Assembly (NCBI RefSeq): GCF_031877795.1
Contig: NC_133938.1
Coordinates: forward strand, 10,758,920 to 10,822,919
Length of the DNA stretch: 64,000 nt
Source of the DNA: Strix aluco
Lineage: Eukaryota > Chordata > Aves > Strigiformes > Strigidae
Direction: 5' to 3'
Shown here in pieces: positions 23,202 to 35,200 of the stretch. Every line of letters begins with the position of its first letter. The first letter of the stretch is position 1. A model generated the notes under the pieces. The model did not search any database, was not told the DNA's origin, and saw only the letters and a list, made by a program, of their open reading frames with translations. The position numbers were made by a program, and so were the translations under genes.

Positions 23202-26200
23202 GTGAGTACTGAGGGCATGGGAAGGTGGTAGCCCATGGGTGGGTGACCCCTGCAAGATGGCGAGGGTGGTGTGGAGCCCGGGTGGATGCTTGCATTTGGG
23301 GTGGCTTGGTGGGGGTCCACTGGGATGGGGATCCAGCCCCAGAAGGAGGAGCTGCCCCAGGAATTATTCACCCTCGTGCATCGAGGCAGCCGCAAGTGGG
23401 GCATGGGATGCCCAGGGTACCGCTCCCCTCCAGCCAAACATACCGCAGAGATTGTTCCTCGCCAGCATCCCGGGCTGACTGTTGTGCTGGCATGGGGTGT
23501 TCAAGGGGATCTGTGTCTGTGAGAGCATGGGAGAAGATGCAGGAGCCCTTTGGCCCCCTAGGGAGGAGCAGAAAACCCCATGGTGGTCCCTGGGGATGTT
23601 TTTTTCTAACTGCTCTTCTCCCCACCACTGCGGCACCCGATTCCAGCTGCTCTCAGTGCCTGGGCAAGCGCTGGCCCCCGGCCAGCTCACGGCCTCAGTG
23701 TCACTTTGTGCAAGCTGGGATGGGGAACGATCTTGGAAGGTGGTGGGGTTGGTCCCTGTGGGGCTCCTCCATCCCCAGGGGCTGCAGCACAGGGCTGTGG
23801 GGGGGGATATTCAGCAGAGCTCTTCCTGGCATGGGGGCCTCCAGCCATTTCTCTGCTGGGATCTGCCAAGCTCATGAAGCCGGCTCTGCCCTCGCCACTT
23901 ACCGTGGCCAAGTGCGTTGGGGCTGGGAGGGATTTCACAGCAGTTGCATAATGTACCCAAGTTAAAAAAAAAAAGACGCAAAGTAAGAAAGCCCCCTTCC
24001 AGCCAGGATGACCCAGAGACCCTGGCCAAAGCCATGTTGCTCTCCTTCTCTGGGATGTGACGGAGGAGAAATGGCTGTCCATGTGGGCCTGGAGCTGGGA
24101 GAGTGGCACTGCATTTAGCCGCCGCTGCCCAAAACCTGCCTGGCTGCTGGCCCGGTGCCTTCGGCACACTCCTCACCCAGTTTGGGACCAAGGTACAGAT
24201 GTGGTAACCGGAAAAGCTGTTTCCCTCCTGGGCTGGCTAGGCATTGGAGATACCTCGGTCCTGGGTTTAGAGGAGCACCCACTGATGAGGAGTCTGTCTC
24301 CCTCCAAAATATGGCTCAGGGCCCCCTTACCACTGTGATTTAAGAGGGCAGGGACCACCTGGCCCCTGGGCTGAGCATGGGAGGACTCAGCTGGCGTGGG
24401 GCAACTCCTTCCCCCAACACCATCCACCGCTGCGTGTTGCCATGCACATCCTGCGGCTCAGCCCCCCCCAGCAGCATGAGAAGGATACTGGGACCCCTTT
24501 CTGTCTCCCCTCATCCAAAGATGTTCCTCCCCAGCCAATGCTCTGAGTGCAACCAGGCAGCCACAGTCCCAGCAGCGCTGGTGAGGATCAGTGAGCAACT
24601 ATATGCTGCTTTTGCAGGAGGGAGGAGTCCATTTTTTTGGGGTGCTTACCCTGCCAGAAAGGGCTTTGAGCCCCCTTCCCAGTCAAACTCACCAGTGTGT
24701 GAGGAGCCCTCTGCCCCTGGCTGTTTGGCAGGCAGAGCCCTAGAAAACTCGGTGCTTAGTGGGGACAACTCAGATCAGAAAGGAGAAGACCCAAGGGCTC
24801 TCCAGCCCCCTTCACGACGGAGAAGCGTGAAGCCACCTTCTTGCTTCTGCCCTTGCTGCCCATCATCATTGCCTTGTGCCTGCCCCATGCAGGGGGTGGT
24901 ACGTGCTCCTCTCCGAGGGGCTGGGAGATGTGCCCAGGGACCCCTGCCCACAAGTGTTGGGGACATGGTGACACCCCACAGATCGAGGGACGTCCCCAGC
25001 AGCAAGCACAGCCTGGTTGGAGAGCCTGGCCCCTGTGGAAGGTCTCAGCGTAGGATCCCCAGCCCTGCGTGTGCCTGCATGAGAGGATAACAACTTAAAA
25101 TTTAAAAAAATATAAAACTGAGGGTTTTTTTTAATAGGGAAACACCCACTAAAACCACGTTTTGGGGGTAGACTGGGGAGGGTGCTGCCATCTGCAGGAC
25201 ATGGTCTGGCCATGGCCTTGTGTCCAGCACCACTGTCCAGGGGGACGCTGGGTGATGCCTCCCCAGTCCCGTGTAGTGGGGTCCCCCTCCGTGGGGTACC
25301 TTTGCTGGGGCGATGCCAGGGTGTGTGGGTGTCTCAGCAGGGGACACTGGTGGTCCATGACCACGTCTTTCTGCAGCAGCAGAGCAGCATGTATTGTTTT
25401 ATGTTGGTTTAAACCCAAACCTCCCAGCTGGTGGCATTTCCCTTAGAGTAAAAATCTCCAGCATGCTCTTGAAAGAGAAGGGCCTTTTTTTCTTTTTTTG
25501 GAAAATTCTTCCCGTGCTGTTTCCATTCCCAGATGAAGGTTTTGAGGGACACTTGCTTTGGTTGGCCCAAATGCTTATTCTTCTGTGACAGTGGTGTACT
25601 GCCCTGCGTGCCCTCAGTGCCCACTGAGCCCCGATGCTGGCTGGGGACCCCAGGCACCCCGAGCAGGGTGAAGCCCTTGGGGGACCCCTGAATTGGAGAG
25701 AGACGGTGCGTTTCCCAGCCATGTCTCAGAGCCAGGGCTGGCTCTGTGGCGAGGAATGGTCTTTTTTTAATGAGATAATACCCTAAAAATGGTTCTGCAG
25801 TGGATCTGAGTCCCCAGGGGACTTCCCAGGAGTTCAGCGGCTGTTTTGCCCCTGCCTGGTTGTCCTGGGCAGGCAGCATCACCACTGCAAGGCATCACCT
25901 CCGCTTGACCTGGGGTCGGAGCCAAGCAGTGTCTCAGGATGCTGGGGTCCAGCCTGGCACCCTGAAGGGAGAGGATGGGCTAAAGCTCCAACCTGAGCTT
26001 GGGGCTATTCCTGCTGTTTTCAACAAGGAGAAACAGACAGATATTTTTCACCATTACCACCTTTACCCAAGCCATTGCCTTGGAGGCCAAAACCCAGTTT
26101 TCCATAATTAAAAAATGACCCATGTGGTGGGGAGATTTTCCATGGGCTCCCAACCACCTGCTTTGCTTTAAACCCGGAAATCTTCACCATTCCCACCCAA

Positions 26201-29200
26201 CGCACCCACACATCTCCACTGGGCAGTGGGGGGGGACCCTGTTACCAGGCTCAGGGTTCTCAGCTATGCCTGGGGACCAGATCAGCCACCTATGAGCAGG
26301 AGGTTTGCATCCCTCCCTGCTCTCCAGGGAGCACTAGGGCATCACCGTGGCAAAGATGAGAGTCTACATCCACCTGTGGCAGCCAGGTTGTTTTTGCAAA
26401 AGGTCAAAGGTAGTGTGGCCTCATTATGGCCCTGCCCACAGCCCCGTTGTTTTTTTCTTTTTCATTCCTTAAAACCATTATGGGTTTATCTGCTTCACAT
26501 GTGGGTTCCCTGCCTTCCACCAGGCAGCAAAAACCAATGACAGAACGAACCTTATGCTGGAGTTAACGAGGCTGGAGTGCACCTCACTGGGAAGAAAAGT
26601 CACACTTAGGCTTTATTTAATTTGCTGTAATTTTAAAAAATAGATTTCCATCAGAACAGATCCACTCACCACATAAAACAGGCAGAAAAGCTCTCGACAC
26701 ATCAGCCTTTCCAGATGCCATCTGCACCCCGGCGGTCACACACGGTTCTGATGTGTTGCGGCTGGTAGTGGCCCCTGACTGTCCCCTGCTCCTGCCTGCC
26801 CACTGCTTTCCCAGGGGAGAGTTCTAGACTAATGAGAGAGTGTGGGAGGACATCCCAACACTGTCAGGGTCTCTGTCAGGTATAACCCACATAGATGGAG
26901 GGGTTTATCAGCCAAGGTGATAAGGAGGGAGAGAGGGATGGATGGATGGATGGATGGATGGAGGGATGGATGGATGGATGGATGGAGGGATGGATGGATG
27001 GATGGATGGATGGACAGACTGAGCATTCCCTGGGGTAAGGAGAGCCTCTCTCACCCCTGTCAAGGGGTTTGCTCCCCTCTGGTAGGGCCTGCGGTGAGGT
27101 GTCCTTGTTATAAAACCCAGGAGCCAGCAGCACCTGGGGATTTGTGCTGTTGGAAGCCTAGCCCATGTTTGGCTGAAGGGCTCCTCAAGGGCTGGGGGTG
27201 GCTGAGTCCTCCCTGGGCTTGTGCTCAGCCCTGTTGTAGACACCAGAAAATCCAAGTGGGTGAGAGCTGCAGGGAGCCATGTCCATGCCGGGTACAGACT
27301 TCCCCTCCAGCTCCTGCCTGGTGCCACTAAGGGCTGTGGGTGATGAGAGGGGCCAGTCTCAGTGCCATGGGAGGAGAAGTGGGGAAGGGATTTTGGCTTG
27401 AAGGGTCTCCACGCTCAGGGCGGGATGCTCCCCGGGGACAGGGCGCATGCCTGAGCACATCTTTGCATCTCAGCAAGCAGCTGAGCCCCCAACGGTGACT
27501 CTTACTGCAAAAAGAGGATAAAATAAGAGAGAAGTTCTCCAAAATTGGACACACATGAGCTGAAGTGTTGGTTGTGGCTGTGCCAGCTTGATCCTGTCCT
27601 GAAGCAGACGATGAAAGAGACAGGAATTGGTGCAGGCAAGCATTTCCAAGCCCCTTCTTCCCATCTTTCCATCACAGGGATCCCTGGGCAGGCAGAGCTC
27701 ACCGAGCACCCCACTCTCCCTGAGCAGGCACTGCCGACTGTGGCCAGGCTCATCGAGGCGCTGGAAAAACAAGGTACGGGCAGCCATGGCATCTGTCTGC
27801 AGGGCATATGTGGGTGCACATGCAACCACCTGCTCTGCTTGTGTTTGGAGATGCCCCAAGAGCATCACTAGAGCCAAAGCTCTCCCCACACACCCTGGTA
27901 CCTACGCAGTGTGGGCAGGGTGAGGGAGCTTGGCGGTCTCGGTCGCTGCCTGCTTCCGTTACATTGGAGGGGAGGATGTGGGGCTCAGGACTGACCCCTC
28001 TCTCCTGACTGCTCCCCAGGTCTCGACAGCGAGGTGCTCTACAGATCCAGTCCAGGTGGGCTGGGGGATGCTGAGCTGAAGCAGGCTCTTCTGGCGGGTA
28101 AGTCCCAGAGCCACATCCCTCCCCATGTCTCTGGCAGGAAGGGGGCTGTGGAGGTGATGCTTCCAGGCAAGGCACAGTGGGGATAGGTTACTGGTTCTGA
28201 CCTCGTTATGGCCCTAATTACAGCTCTGTAAGGCCCTGCCTGCTTGTGAGACCCCCTCTCTGCTCCCCCAATATCCCAGTGTGATGCTGCCAAGAGGGAT
28301 GCAGGCATGGGGCTGGGTCTCTTCACTAGAAGCTCTATTTTTGTTAGGGAGAAAAATATTTTATTTTGCAAACCTTTAGGGTTTCTATTTGAGAATCGGG
28401 GCAAGGAGAAAGCCTCTTGTGGGTGCAATACGGAAAATGAAAGGCAGAAGAAAAAGTTCATTTTTTAGGAGAATGGGAAGCATTTTTCGGGGCGGGGGGG
28501 GGGGGGGGGGGATGAGCAGGCTGGGGAGGAGGGAAAAACCATCTCCCCACCCCTGTTCCTAAATTCACGGCTGGGGTGGCACGGAGGCGTTGGGGACGTG
28601 ATGGATCCAGAGTGCCGCTCAAATCTGCCGGGGGGGCTGCGTCGAGCATCTCCATCCTCCCGGCCGCGCTGCCCAGAGGGCGGCACTGTGGGACCAGGCA
28701 CGGTCCAGCCCCCCACAGCCCGAGTCTGGCACCGCGTCCCCCGTCCCCCCACCCCCGTCCCCCCACCCCCCGGCCTGCCCTTGGACCCGGCATCCCGGGA
28801 GCTGGTGGGGTGGCGGGGGGGGGACACGGCGGGGAGGGGCACGGCGGCTCTGCCAGCGCCGGGAGCCGGCGGCAGCCGGGCCGTGTTGCCGGGGAGAAGG
28901 GCTGTGATGAAATCGCTATATTAAGCAACATGACCTCATCGCTTCCCCCGCGCACCGGGAGCCGAGTCCCCGCCGGGCGGAGGACGAGGCTGCGGGGAAG
29001 GAAGAGGTGAAGGAGAGGAGATGGAGGGGGTCCCAGGGCTGCTCCGTCCCCGCTGCCCAAGGAGGGCTCTGCTCCCCCGGGCATGATGGTAGGGCACGGT
29101 GCACCCCACCACCCCCTGGGGAAGCCCCCGCTGCAGGCTGGGGAAGGCAGGAGTAGCGGGGTGCCCTTTCGCAAGGCCTTGTCCCCCGGCCCAGATTTCC

Positions 29201-32200
29201 CGGCTGAAGCCATCCCGAGATGGATCCCCACGGCCCCAGCTGCCCTGGGCATTGATGCCCAGGCTGGGCAGGGGCAGCAGTAACAGCATGGAAGGATGTT
29301 TTGCTTTCCAAGCACGCAGGAGTTACGAGTCCTCCATCCTCCCCGCGCAGCCAGTGCAGCATCCCCGGCAGGCACAGGGCTTCCCGGCAGCACCGCAGAG
29401 GTCACTACTGAAATCCTGCCCAGCCTCTGGAGACTCCCCCAAACCCAGGGGCAAACCCCACTGGCCTTGCCGAAGCTTGGGCTGGAGCTGCAGAGCAGCT
29501 GCTGGGTCCATCCAGGTTTTCATATCCCACTGCAGGAGCCAGCAGCAGGCAGGGAAATGCCGTCATTATTTTTCAAACCATTTGAAAGCCCTGAAAAATC
29601 CTCAACAGCCCCAAGTGACCCCCATCTCCTCTAGGAGCTAAATAACCTCTTTTATTTGGCAATTTAGGGGACTGCCCTGTGCGCCCACACCAGGGCTGGG
29701 AAAAGCCAGAACTCCCCGGAGCTGGCTGGAGGGGGTAGGACATGTCATGCGTTTGCTAGCTCTCAGCTGGAGGGGCTGGTGCTCAGCCCTGCCAGAGGGA
29801 TGCTCTGCAAACAGGATGGGGAAGATGTTCCTGCCAGGGCCAAGCATCCCGGCAGAGCCCAGGCTTGGCAGCCTGCTCCCCCCACAGCCTCCTGTGCACC
29901 AGAGACCCAGTGGTGCTTCCCCAGGGCCCTGCTGGAGCCCAAACTGGGAAGGAGAGCAACTCTGCTTTGGCCCCCATACAAGTCCTTTCATTGCATTTGG
30001 TGGGGTAAACATCTCTGTCAAAAAATGGGAGTTTGCATATGCCCCATGAGCAAGTGGGCAGAGGTGAGGGTCGTGTTTCTCTTCCTCCCACACTCATGAT
30101 GGTCCATCCTTCCAGCACTCCATCTCTGCCATCAGCCTGCCTGCAAAAGTCAAACTCCATCTTGGGGAACTGGGAGAAATCGGACCCAAGGCTGGTGGCA
30201 GCAGGAACCAAACTGTGTCTCAGCTGGGGAGAAAACCAGGTTCCCACCGGGGGTTTCAGCTTCCCTGCAACTACCCAAATTATGCTGGTGTTTGGCAGCA
30301 GTGGCAGAAAAACCTCTAGAGAATGCAAGGAAAAGGGAGCATGGGCTGGAAAAGTTCAGGTGTTGGTTTTCTCAATGTGTCAGAGAAAACAGGGATTCTG
30401 AACTTCCAGTGGGGAGGAGGAGGAGGCTTCTCTGGGAGTCACACAAGTCAGAGCACTGCTGGCTGTGCCGGGGAGCCCAGGGGCATCGTGTCCCTGGGGC
30501 CAGGCAGCGCAGGCACCCGTCTGAGTTGTGCTGGTCAGACCCTCTCCCTATCCCCTTCAGAGCCCTTACCCGTGGGGGACCTAGCCTGAGGGGGCAGCCC
30601 CCAAGCCAAACATCACCCAGGCTTTGGGATGAAGGTTTTCTATCCTCATGGGGCTGTGGCAGCGTTAGGCACAGCTGACTTGGATACAGCACAGCTCCAT
30701 GTGGCTCTGCAGCCTGGGCTGACCCTGTCCCCATCCTGGCACTGGTGACGTCCTGCAGGATGGTGGCATCTGACCGCTGGCTACAGCCTGTGCACCGAAC
30801 TTGGTATTTCCATGTTGGATGATGCAAGAGAAATTATTTATAGGGGGAAAAAAAAAAAGAAAGAAAAGACAGGACTCACTGATAAAGGGGGGGATCAGTG
30901 AACTGAGAGCCTCTGCTGCCACACAGCTGAGATGCCAATGGGGCTGGTGAGAGAAGCACGGGCCGAAGGGTGGTTGGGCTTATGCTGGCTCCAGAGAAGA
31001 ATTAATTGTTTTGGGACACTTGGTGTTTAATTCAGACCCTTATGCCCTGAGAGGTGAGCAGGGCTGTGGGACGCCACTGAACATGGGAGTTGGAGTCACA
31101 TGGCAGCACCAAAAAAGGACTTAACAAAAAGCTGCAGCCCTGCACGGGGCTGGGGGAACTCGCTGAAGGGCTGCAGGTGATGAGACAGCCAGGAGCCCTG
31201 CTGCAGCCACAGGGAAAGAGTTATGGGCAGAAAAAGAAGAAGAAAGTAGAGCTTTAAATGGCAGCAGCATAGTGCAGCACTTGGCCCAGCTACCCCCAGT
31301 GCTCCCTGCAGTGCCCAGCTGCAGGGCTGCTTCATGGCCTGGGGGCATCTCTGTGCCCATCGTGCCAGGGGCCACACGCTGACCCCCAGTGTTTCCAGCC
31401 CCCAGCACTCCTGCTGTCCCCTGTGTGTGGCTCAGGAGCTGCTTGGCACGTAGGGGATGGGGCAAATCACCTGCAAAGTCACCGGTGCCTGTGGACACGA
31501 GGTGTACGAGCCCCTCCGGTGCCCAGGGGTGATGTATTCTCACCCCATCTCTGGGGTCCAGCTGCAAACGCAAATACTGAGACACTTCCCCAGATGCACA
31601 GGCAGCACTGAGAAAAACCTCCATCACTGGCAGGGCCAGGCAGGAGCTGCCTGCACCCTGGGGTGCCGGGGCGAATCCGGTGGCAGCGTGAGGCGGATTG
31701 GAGCGGGTGTCTCCAGGCGTGCCATGCCTGAGCTGCCATCCTGCGTGCTTTGATCAGGGGCCTCGGCACAGAGCAGTCTGCCTAGAGACACACTCACGTG
31801 CCCAAGAATTAGGTCAGGGCTCAGTGGGGATTAGCAAGCGGTGATGGGCCCCGGGACTTCACTGGGGCTGCCGGGAGCTGCTGCTGGGCAGAAAGGGCTG
31901 GGCTGGGGTGAAGAGCAGCCTGGGGGGGCCTCACACTGCCTGGATGCCCAGGGTGGGATCGCATCCCCATCCTCATCCCTGGGATGCCAGAGGGGGTTGG
32001 AGGCCCCCGAGGACTCTGTTTTCCCCTGGCCAAGCTATTAACCCCACCACAATGACTTTACTCCTGAATCCAAGGCGCCCTGGTGCCTGCCACGCTGCTT
32101 TTTATTTATACATGCAGTAGAAATAAACCCCGCGTTGTCAGAGCCTGGCAAGAAGCATGAGCTCATCTCTTATATTTGGTGGTGACGAAAGAAGGGTAAA

Positions 32201-35200
32201 TAAACAGCAGCAGCATAGATGTCCCTCCCAGACCCATCGGGGTGAACTGGGGGTGAGCTTTTGCCATCCCCTCATGTAGCTGCTGGGGAAACTGAGGAAG
32301 GGAACTGCCCTTGGGAAGCTGAGGTGGGGGAAGGCAACCTCACTGGGCACCCTTGAAAGGGGGTGCCAGCACCCCTGCCCTGGCTGAGTGCAAGCTGGGG
32401 GTATGCTGAGGTGAAACCCAGCTGGCAGGGTGTTTGGGGCTGACAAGAGCATGGGCAGGCAGTGTCCTGGCAGCTTCCAAGTCCCCACCACAAGGTACCA
32501 GTGGGCTGGCTGAGAGACATTACAATGATGCTGCATCAAAGCTGGGGAAATACTCCCTGATTCGGTGCACAGTTCCCCAGTAAACCTCCACTGTGGGATG
32601 CCCAGGAGCCTCAAATCAGGACCCCTGGTTGGGTCTGGGGGCTGTATAGGTCCTTGTGCAGGCAGCATCTGTGCAGGTGGGAAGCTATAGCCCCCAGAAC
32701 TGGAGAAGGACACCCCTGCAGCACCAGCTGACTGTCTGGAAGGGGTAGGGGAACTCCCCAGTCAGTATTTAAGTCAGCCCCAGGTATGGGTGGTTTGGGT
32801 GCCCCTCTACCAGAGGGACCATGCACCCAAGAGCATCACGCTGCGGCAGCACTTGGCGGCCAAGGTCCAGCTTAGCCTGTAGGACACCCTGCGGCACCTT
32901 GCTGTGAGAGGGGCTGTGGGTGCTGGGCAGGGTCTGCACGCTGTCACCCACATGCTGGCTGGGGATGTGGGTGCAGCCGTCACCTGTGGCCACATGCAGG
33001 GGACAGCTGGTTACCAGGACCCACTCAAGCTTCTCCTTCAAAGCAAACCCCACCACCTCCTCCTCACCACCTCTTGACTAAACATCCTCTACATTTACCG
33101 AAACTCTGGGCTTACTCACGCCTCCCTGGCTGGCTGCAGCTGCCGGGAGAGGTCCTGGGGTTTCCTGTCGAGCCTGACTCAGCCCAAAGCCCCGGCACCC
33201 CTCTGCCTGGGCTAGGATGTGGGGTCTGGCATCCCCGTGGGAGGAGGCTGGGAGCACCCATTGCTTTTCTCTCTGGGCCTGTGGTCATCCCATATACCCC
33301 TTCCCCAGCCCCAAATTTATTCCTGCTTTTCATCCCCCATGGACAAGGGATGCTCTCTGCTGGTCCCTGGCTGCTCGCTTGCTCTGCCAGCGGGTCAGCG
33401 AGCAGGTTGTGTGCTGGAGAGGTCGGTATGGGGTTGACATTGGGGTTTTGGGGTGTTCTCCTTCTGTTTGTGGCAGGCGGATGGAATCCCTCTGTCATTC
33501 CCCCGGGGAAGGGATGGGAACATCTGGAGAGCAGCGGGAGAGCACTGACTCATCCTGCAGCATCATTAACTTCTTATAGCTGGTTATCATCTCTCTCTGA
33601 TAAGGAGAGAGCAGCATCAGTGGGGTCAGGCTGGCAGTAATTGTCTGGGAAGGCTCCAGAGTTAACCCTTCCCCAGCTGCTGGCTGAGCCTCCCTGAGGT
33701 GCTGGGGTGCAGCCAGTGCTGGGGAGCAACCTGGAGCACCCCCCAGCTTGTGCTCTCAGCCTAAAGGGGAGCCTAACTCACCACGGCAGTGCCAGGGGAA
33801 GAAGGGGAGCTGGGGCAGGAGAAGGCCACTGCATCTCCAGGAGGATGGGGGGCAACAGGCTAATGGCTATTTCTAGCCAACGTGCCAAGGAAAATGGTGC
33901 CATCAGCAATCAGTCCTTATTAGCAGGGTGTGAATCCCCCTCGTCTCCCCATCACGCTTCTCTCTGAGTGTAAAGATGTTTTTGAGTCTTGCTTTGAAAC
34001 CAGCTGAGCCTTCCCTTTGAACACCCCCCCAAGCCCATGCCTAATGATGCAAACGAGCTAATTAGGCCACGGTGGAGCCTGGGGCTGATCGCCTGGGGCC
34101 AGCGCCTGGCAGCAGCCCCTTCCCTGCACAGAAACAGCTTGGGGCTGCTCTCCCCAATCCCCGCCAGCATCCTTAAGGCGAGTGACAGGTCACTGCAGAA
34201 ACCTCCGCAGTGGGCAGGGGAGAGCAGCCAGGCTCACCCTGGGTGAAAAGGAGTTTGGGGTTTGCCCAGTGCATCCTACTGATGGGAGCAGCTGTCTGCA
34301 ATGCAGCCGCTTGTCCAAGCAACAAGATTCTGGGAACCCCCAGCAGCATCCCTGGGTTTTAGCCATATACTGCAGGGTTTCAGACCAAAAGAGGGGTTAG
34401 AGCATCCTGTGGGATCCCTGACCCCGCTCGCCTCCCCCTGCCCAGCTGGAGCCAACCTGCCAGCTCATTTCTCCAGGGCAAGTGCTAGCAAAAATGGAGA
34501 ACTGGTTGCCATCCCCCTGCAAACCCTGGTAGAAATAACCCTTCTGGCCAGCTGAGAAGGTCCAGAAGTGTGGCTGGGAGATGTGAGCATCAGCATGGAC
34601 CAGAGTGGGGCTGGGGTGCAGCAGGCGAGAGCTGGCACAGCCCTGCCCACCTTGAGCATGCCAAGGGCAGAGTGGCCCATGGGGTGATGCAGTGACATTG
34701 GGGGGTGCTAGAAAGACAGCATCCACCTTTGTCCCAGGTCGTGTTTGGGCCACACTGGATGGCTGCCCACCCCGACATGGTGGCATCTCTCCCAGCTGTC
34801 CCCATGCTGCCCTGGAGCACAGTTCCCGGGCCAGCCGCGTGCTTACTCCTGAAAATGAGGTAGTGTCTCCAACAGCTGGGTTAAAGGCTTCACTTGGGGC
34901 ATTGGTCAATCTGTTTTCTCTGCGGTCTCCGAGCCAAATGGCAGGCACTGGCCATGAGGGACACACCACAGCTTCTTGTCCCTGATCAGGCAAAGGAGGA
35001 GGCGGGTAGGCTCTTGCGTTCCCTGGCCCACAGCAGGGACACCCCAAGGAGAGGAGATCAAGGTCAAGGTGCCCAAAACCAGCCTTTGCCAGGAGTCGGG
35101 GAGCTCCCCATCCTAGCCCCGCTGGCCAGGCACCAACCAAAGCCTTGCCCTAGGAAGTAGTTTTTCTCCACTCTTTTGGGTTTATTGCTCCAGAAGGGAG

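Noticed and set aside
26829-27330. Open frames with MDGW or SIHP repeats
   Set aside because: They are translations of the ATGG simple repeat on either strand.
28458-29405. 315-codon minus-strand open frame
   Set aside because: It is antisense to the internal CpG island and G run. Low-complexity Pro/Gly/Arg content, no recognisable domain.
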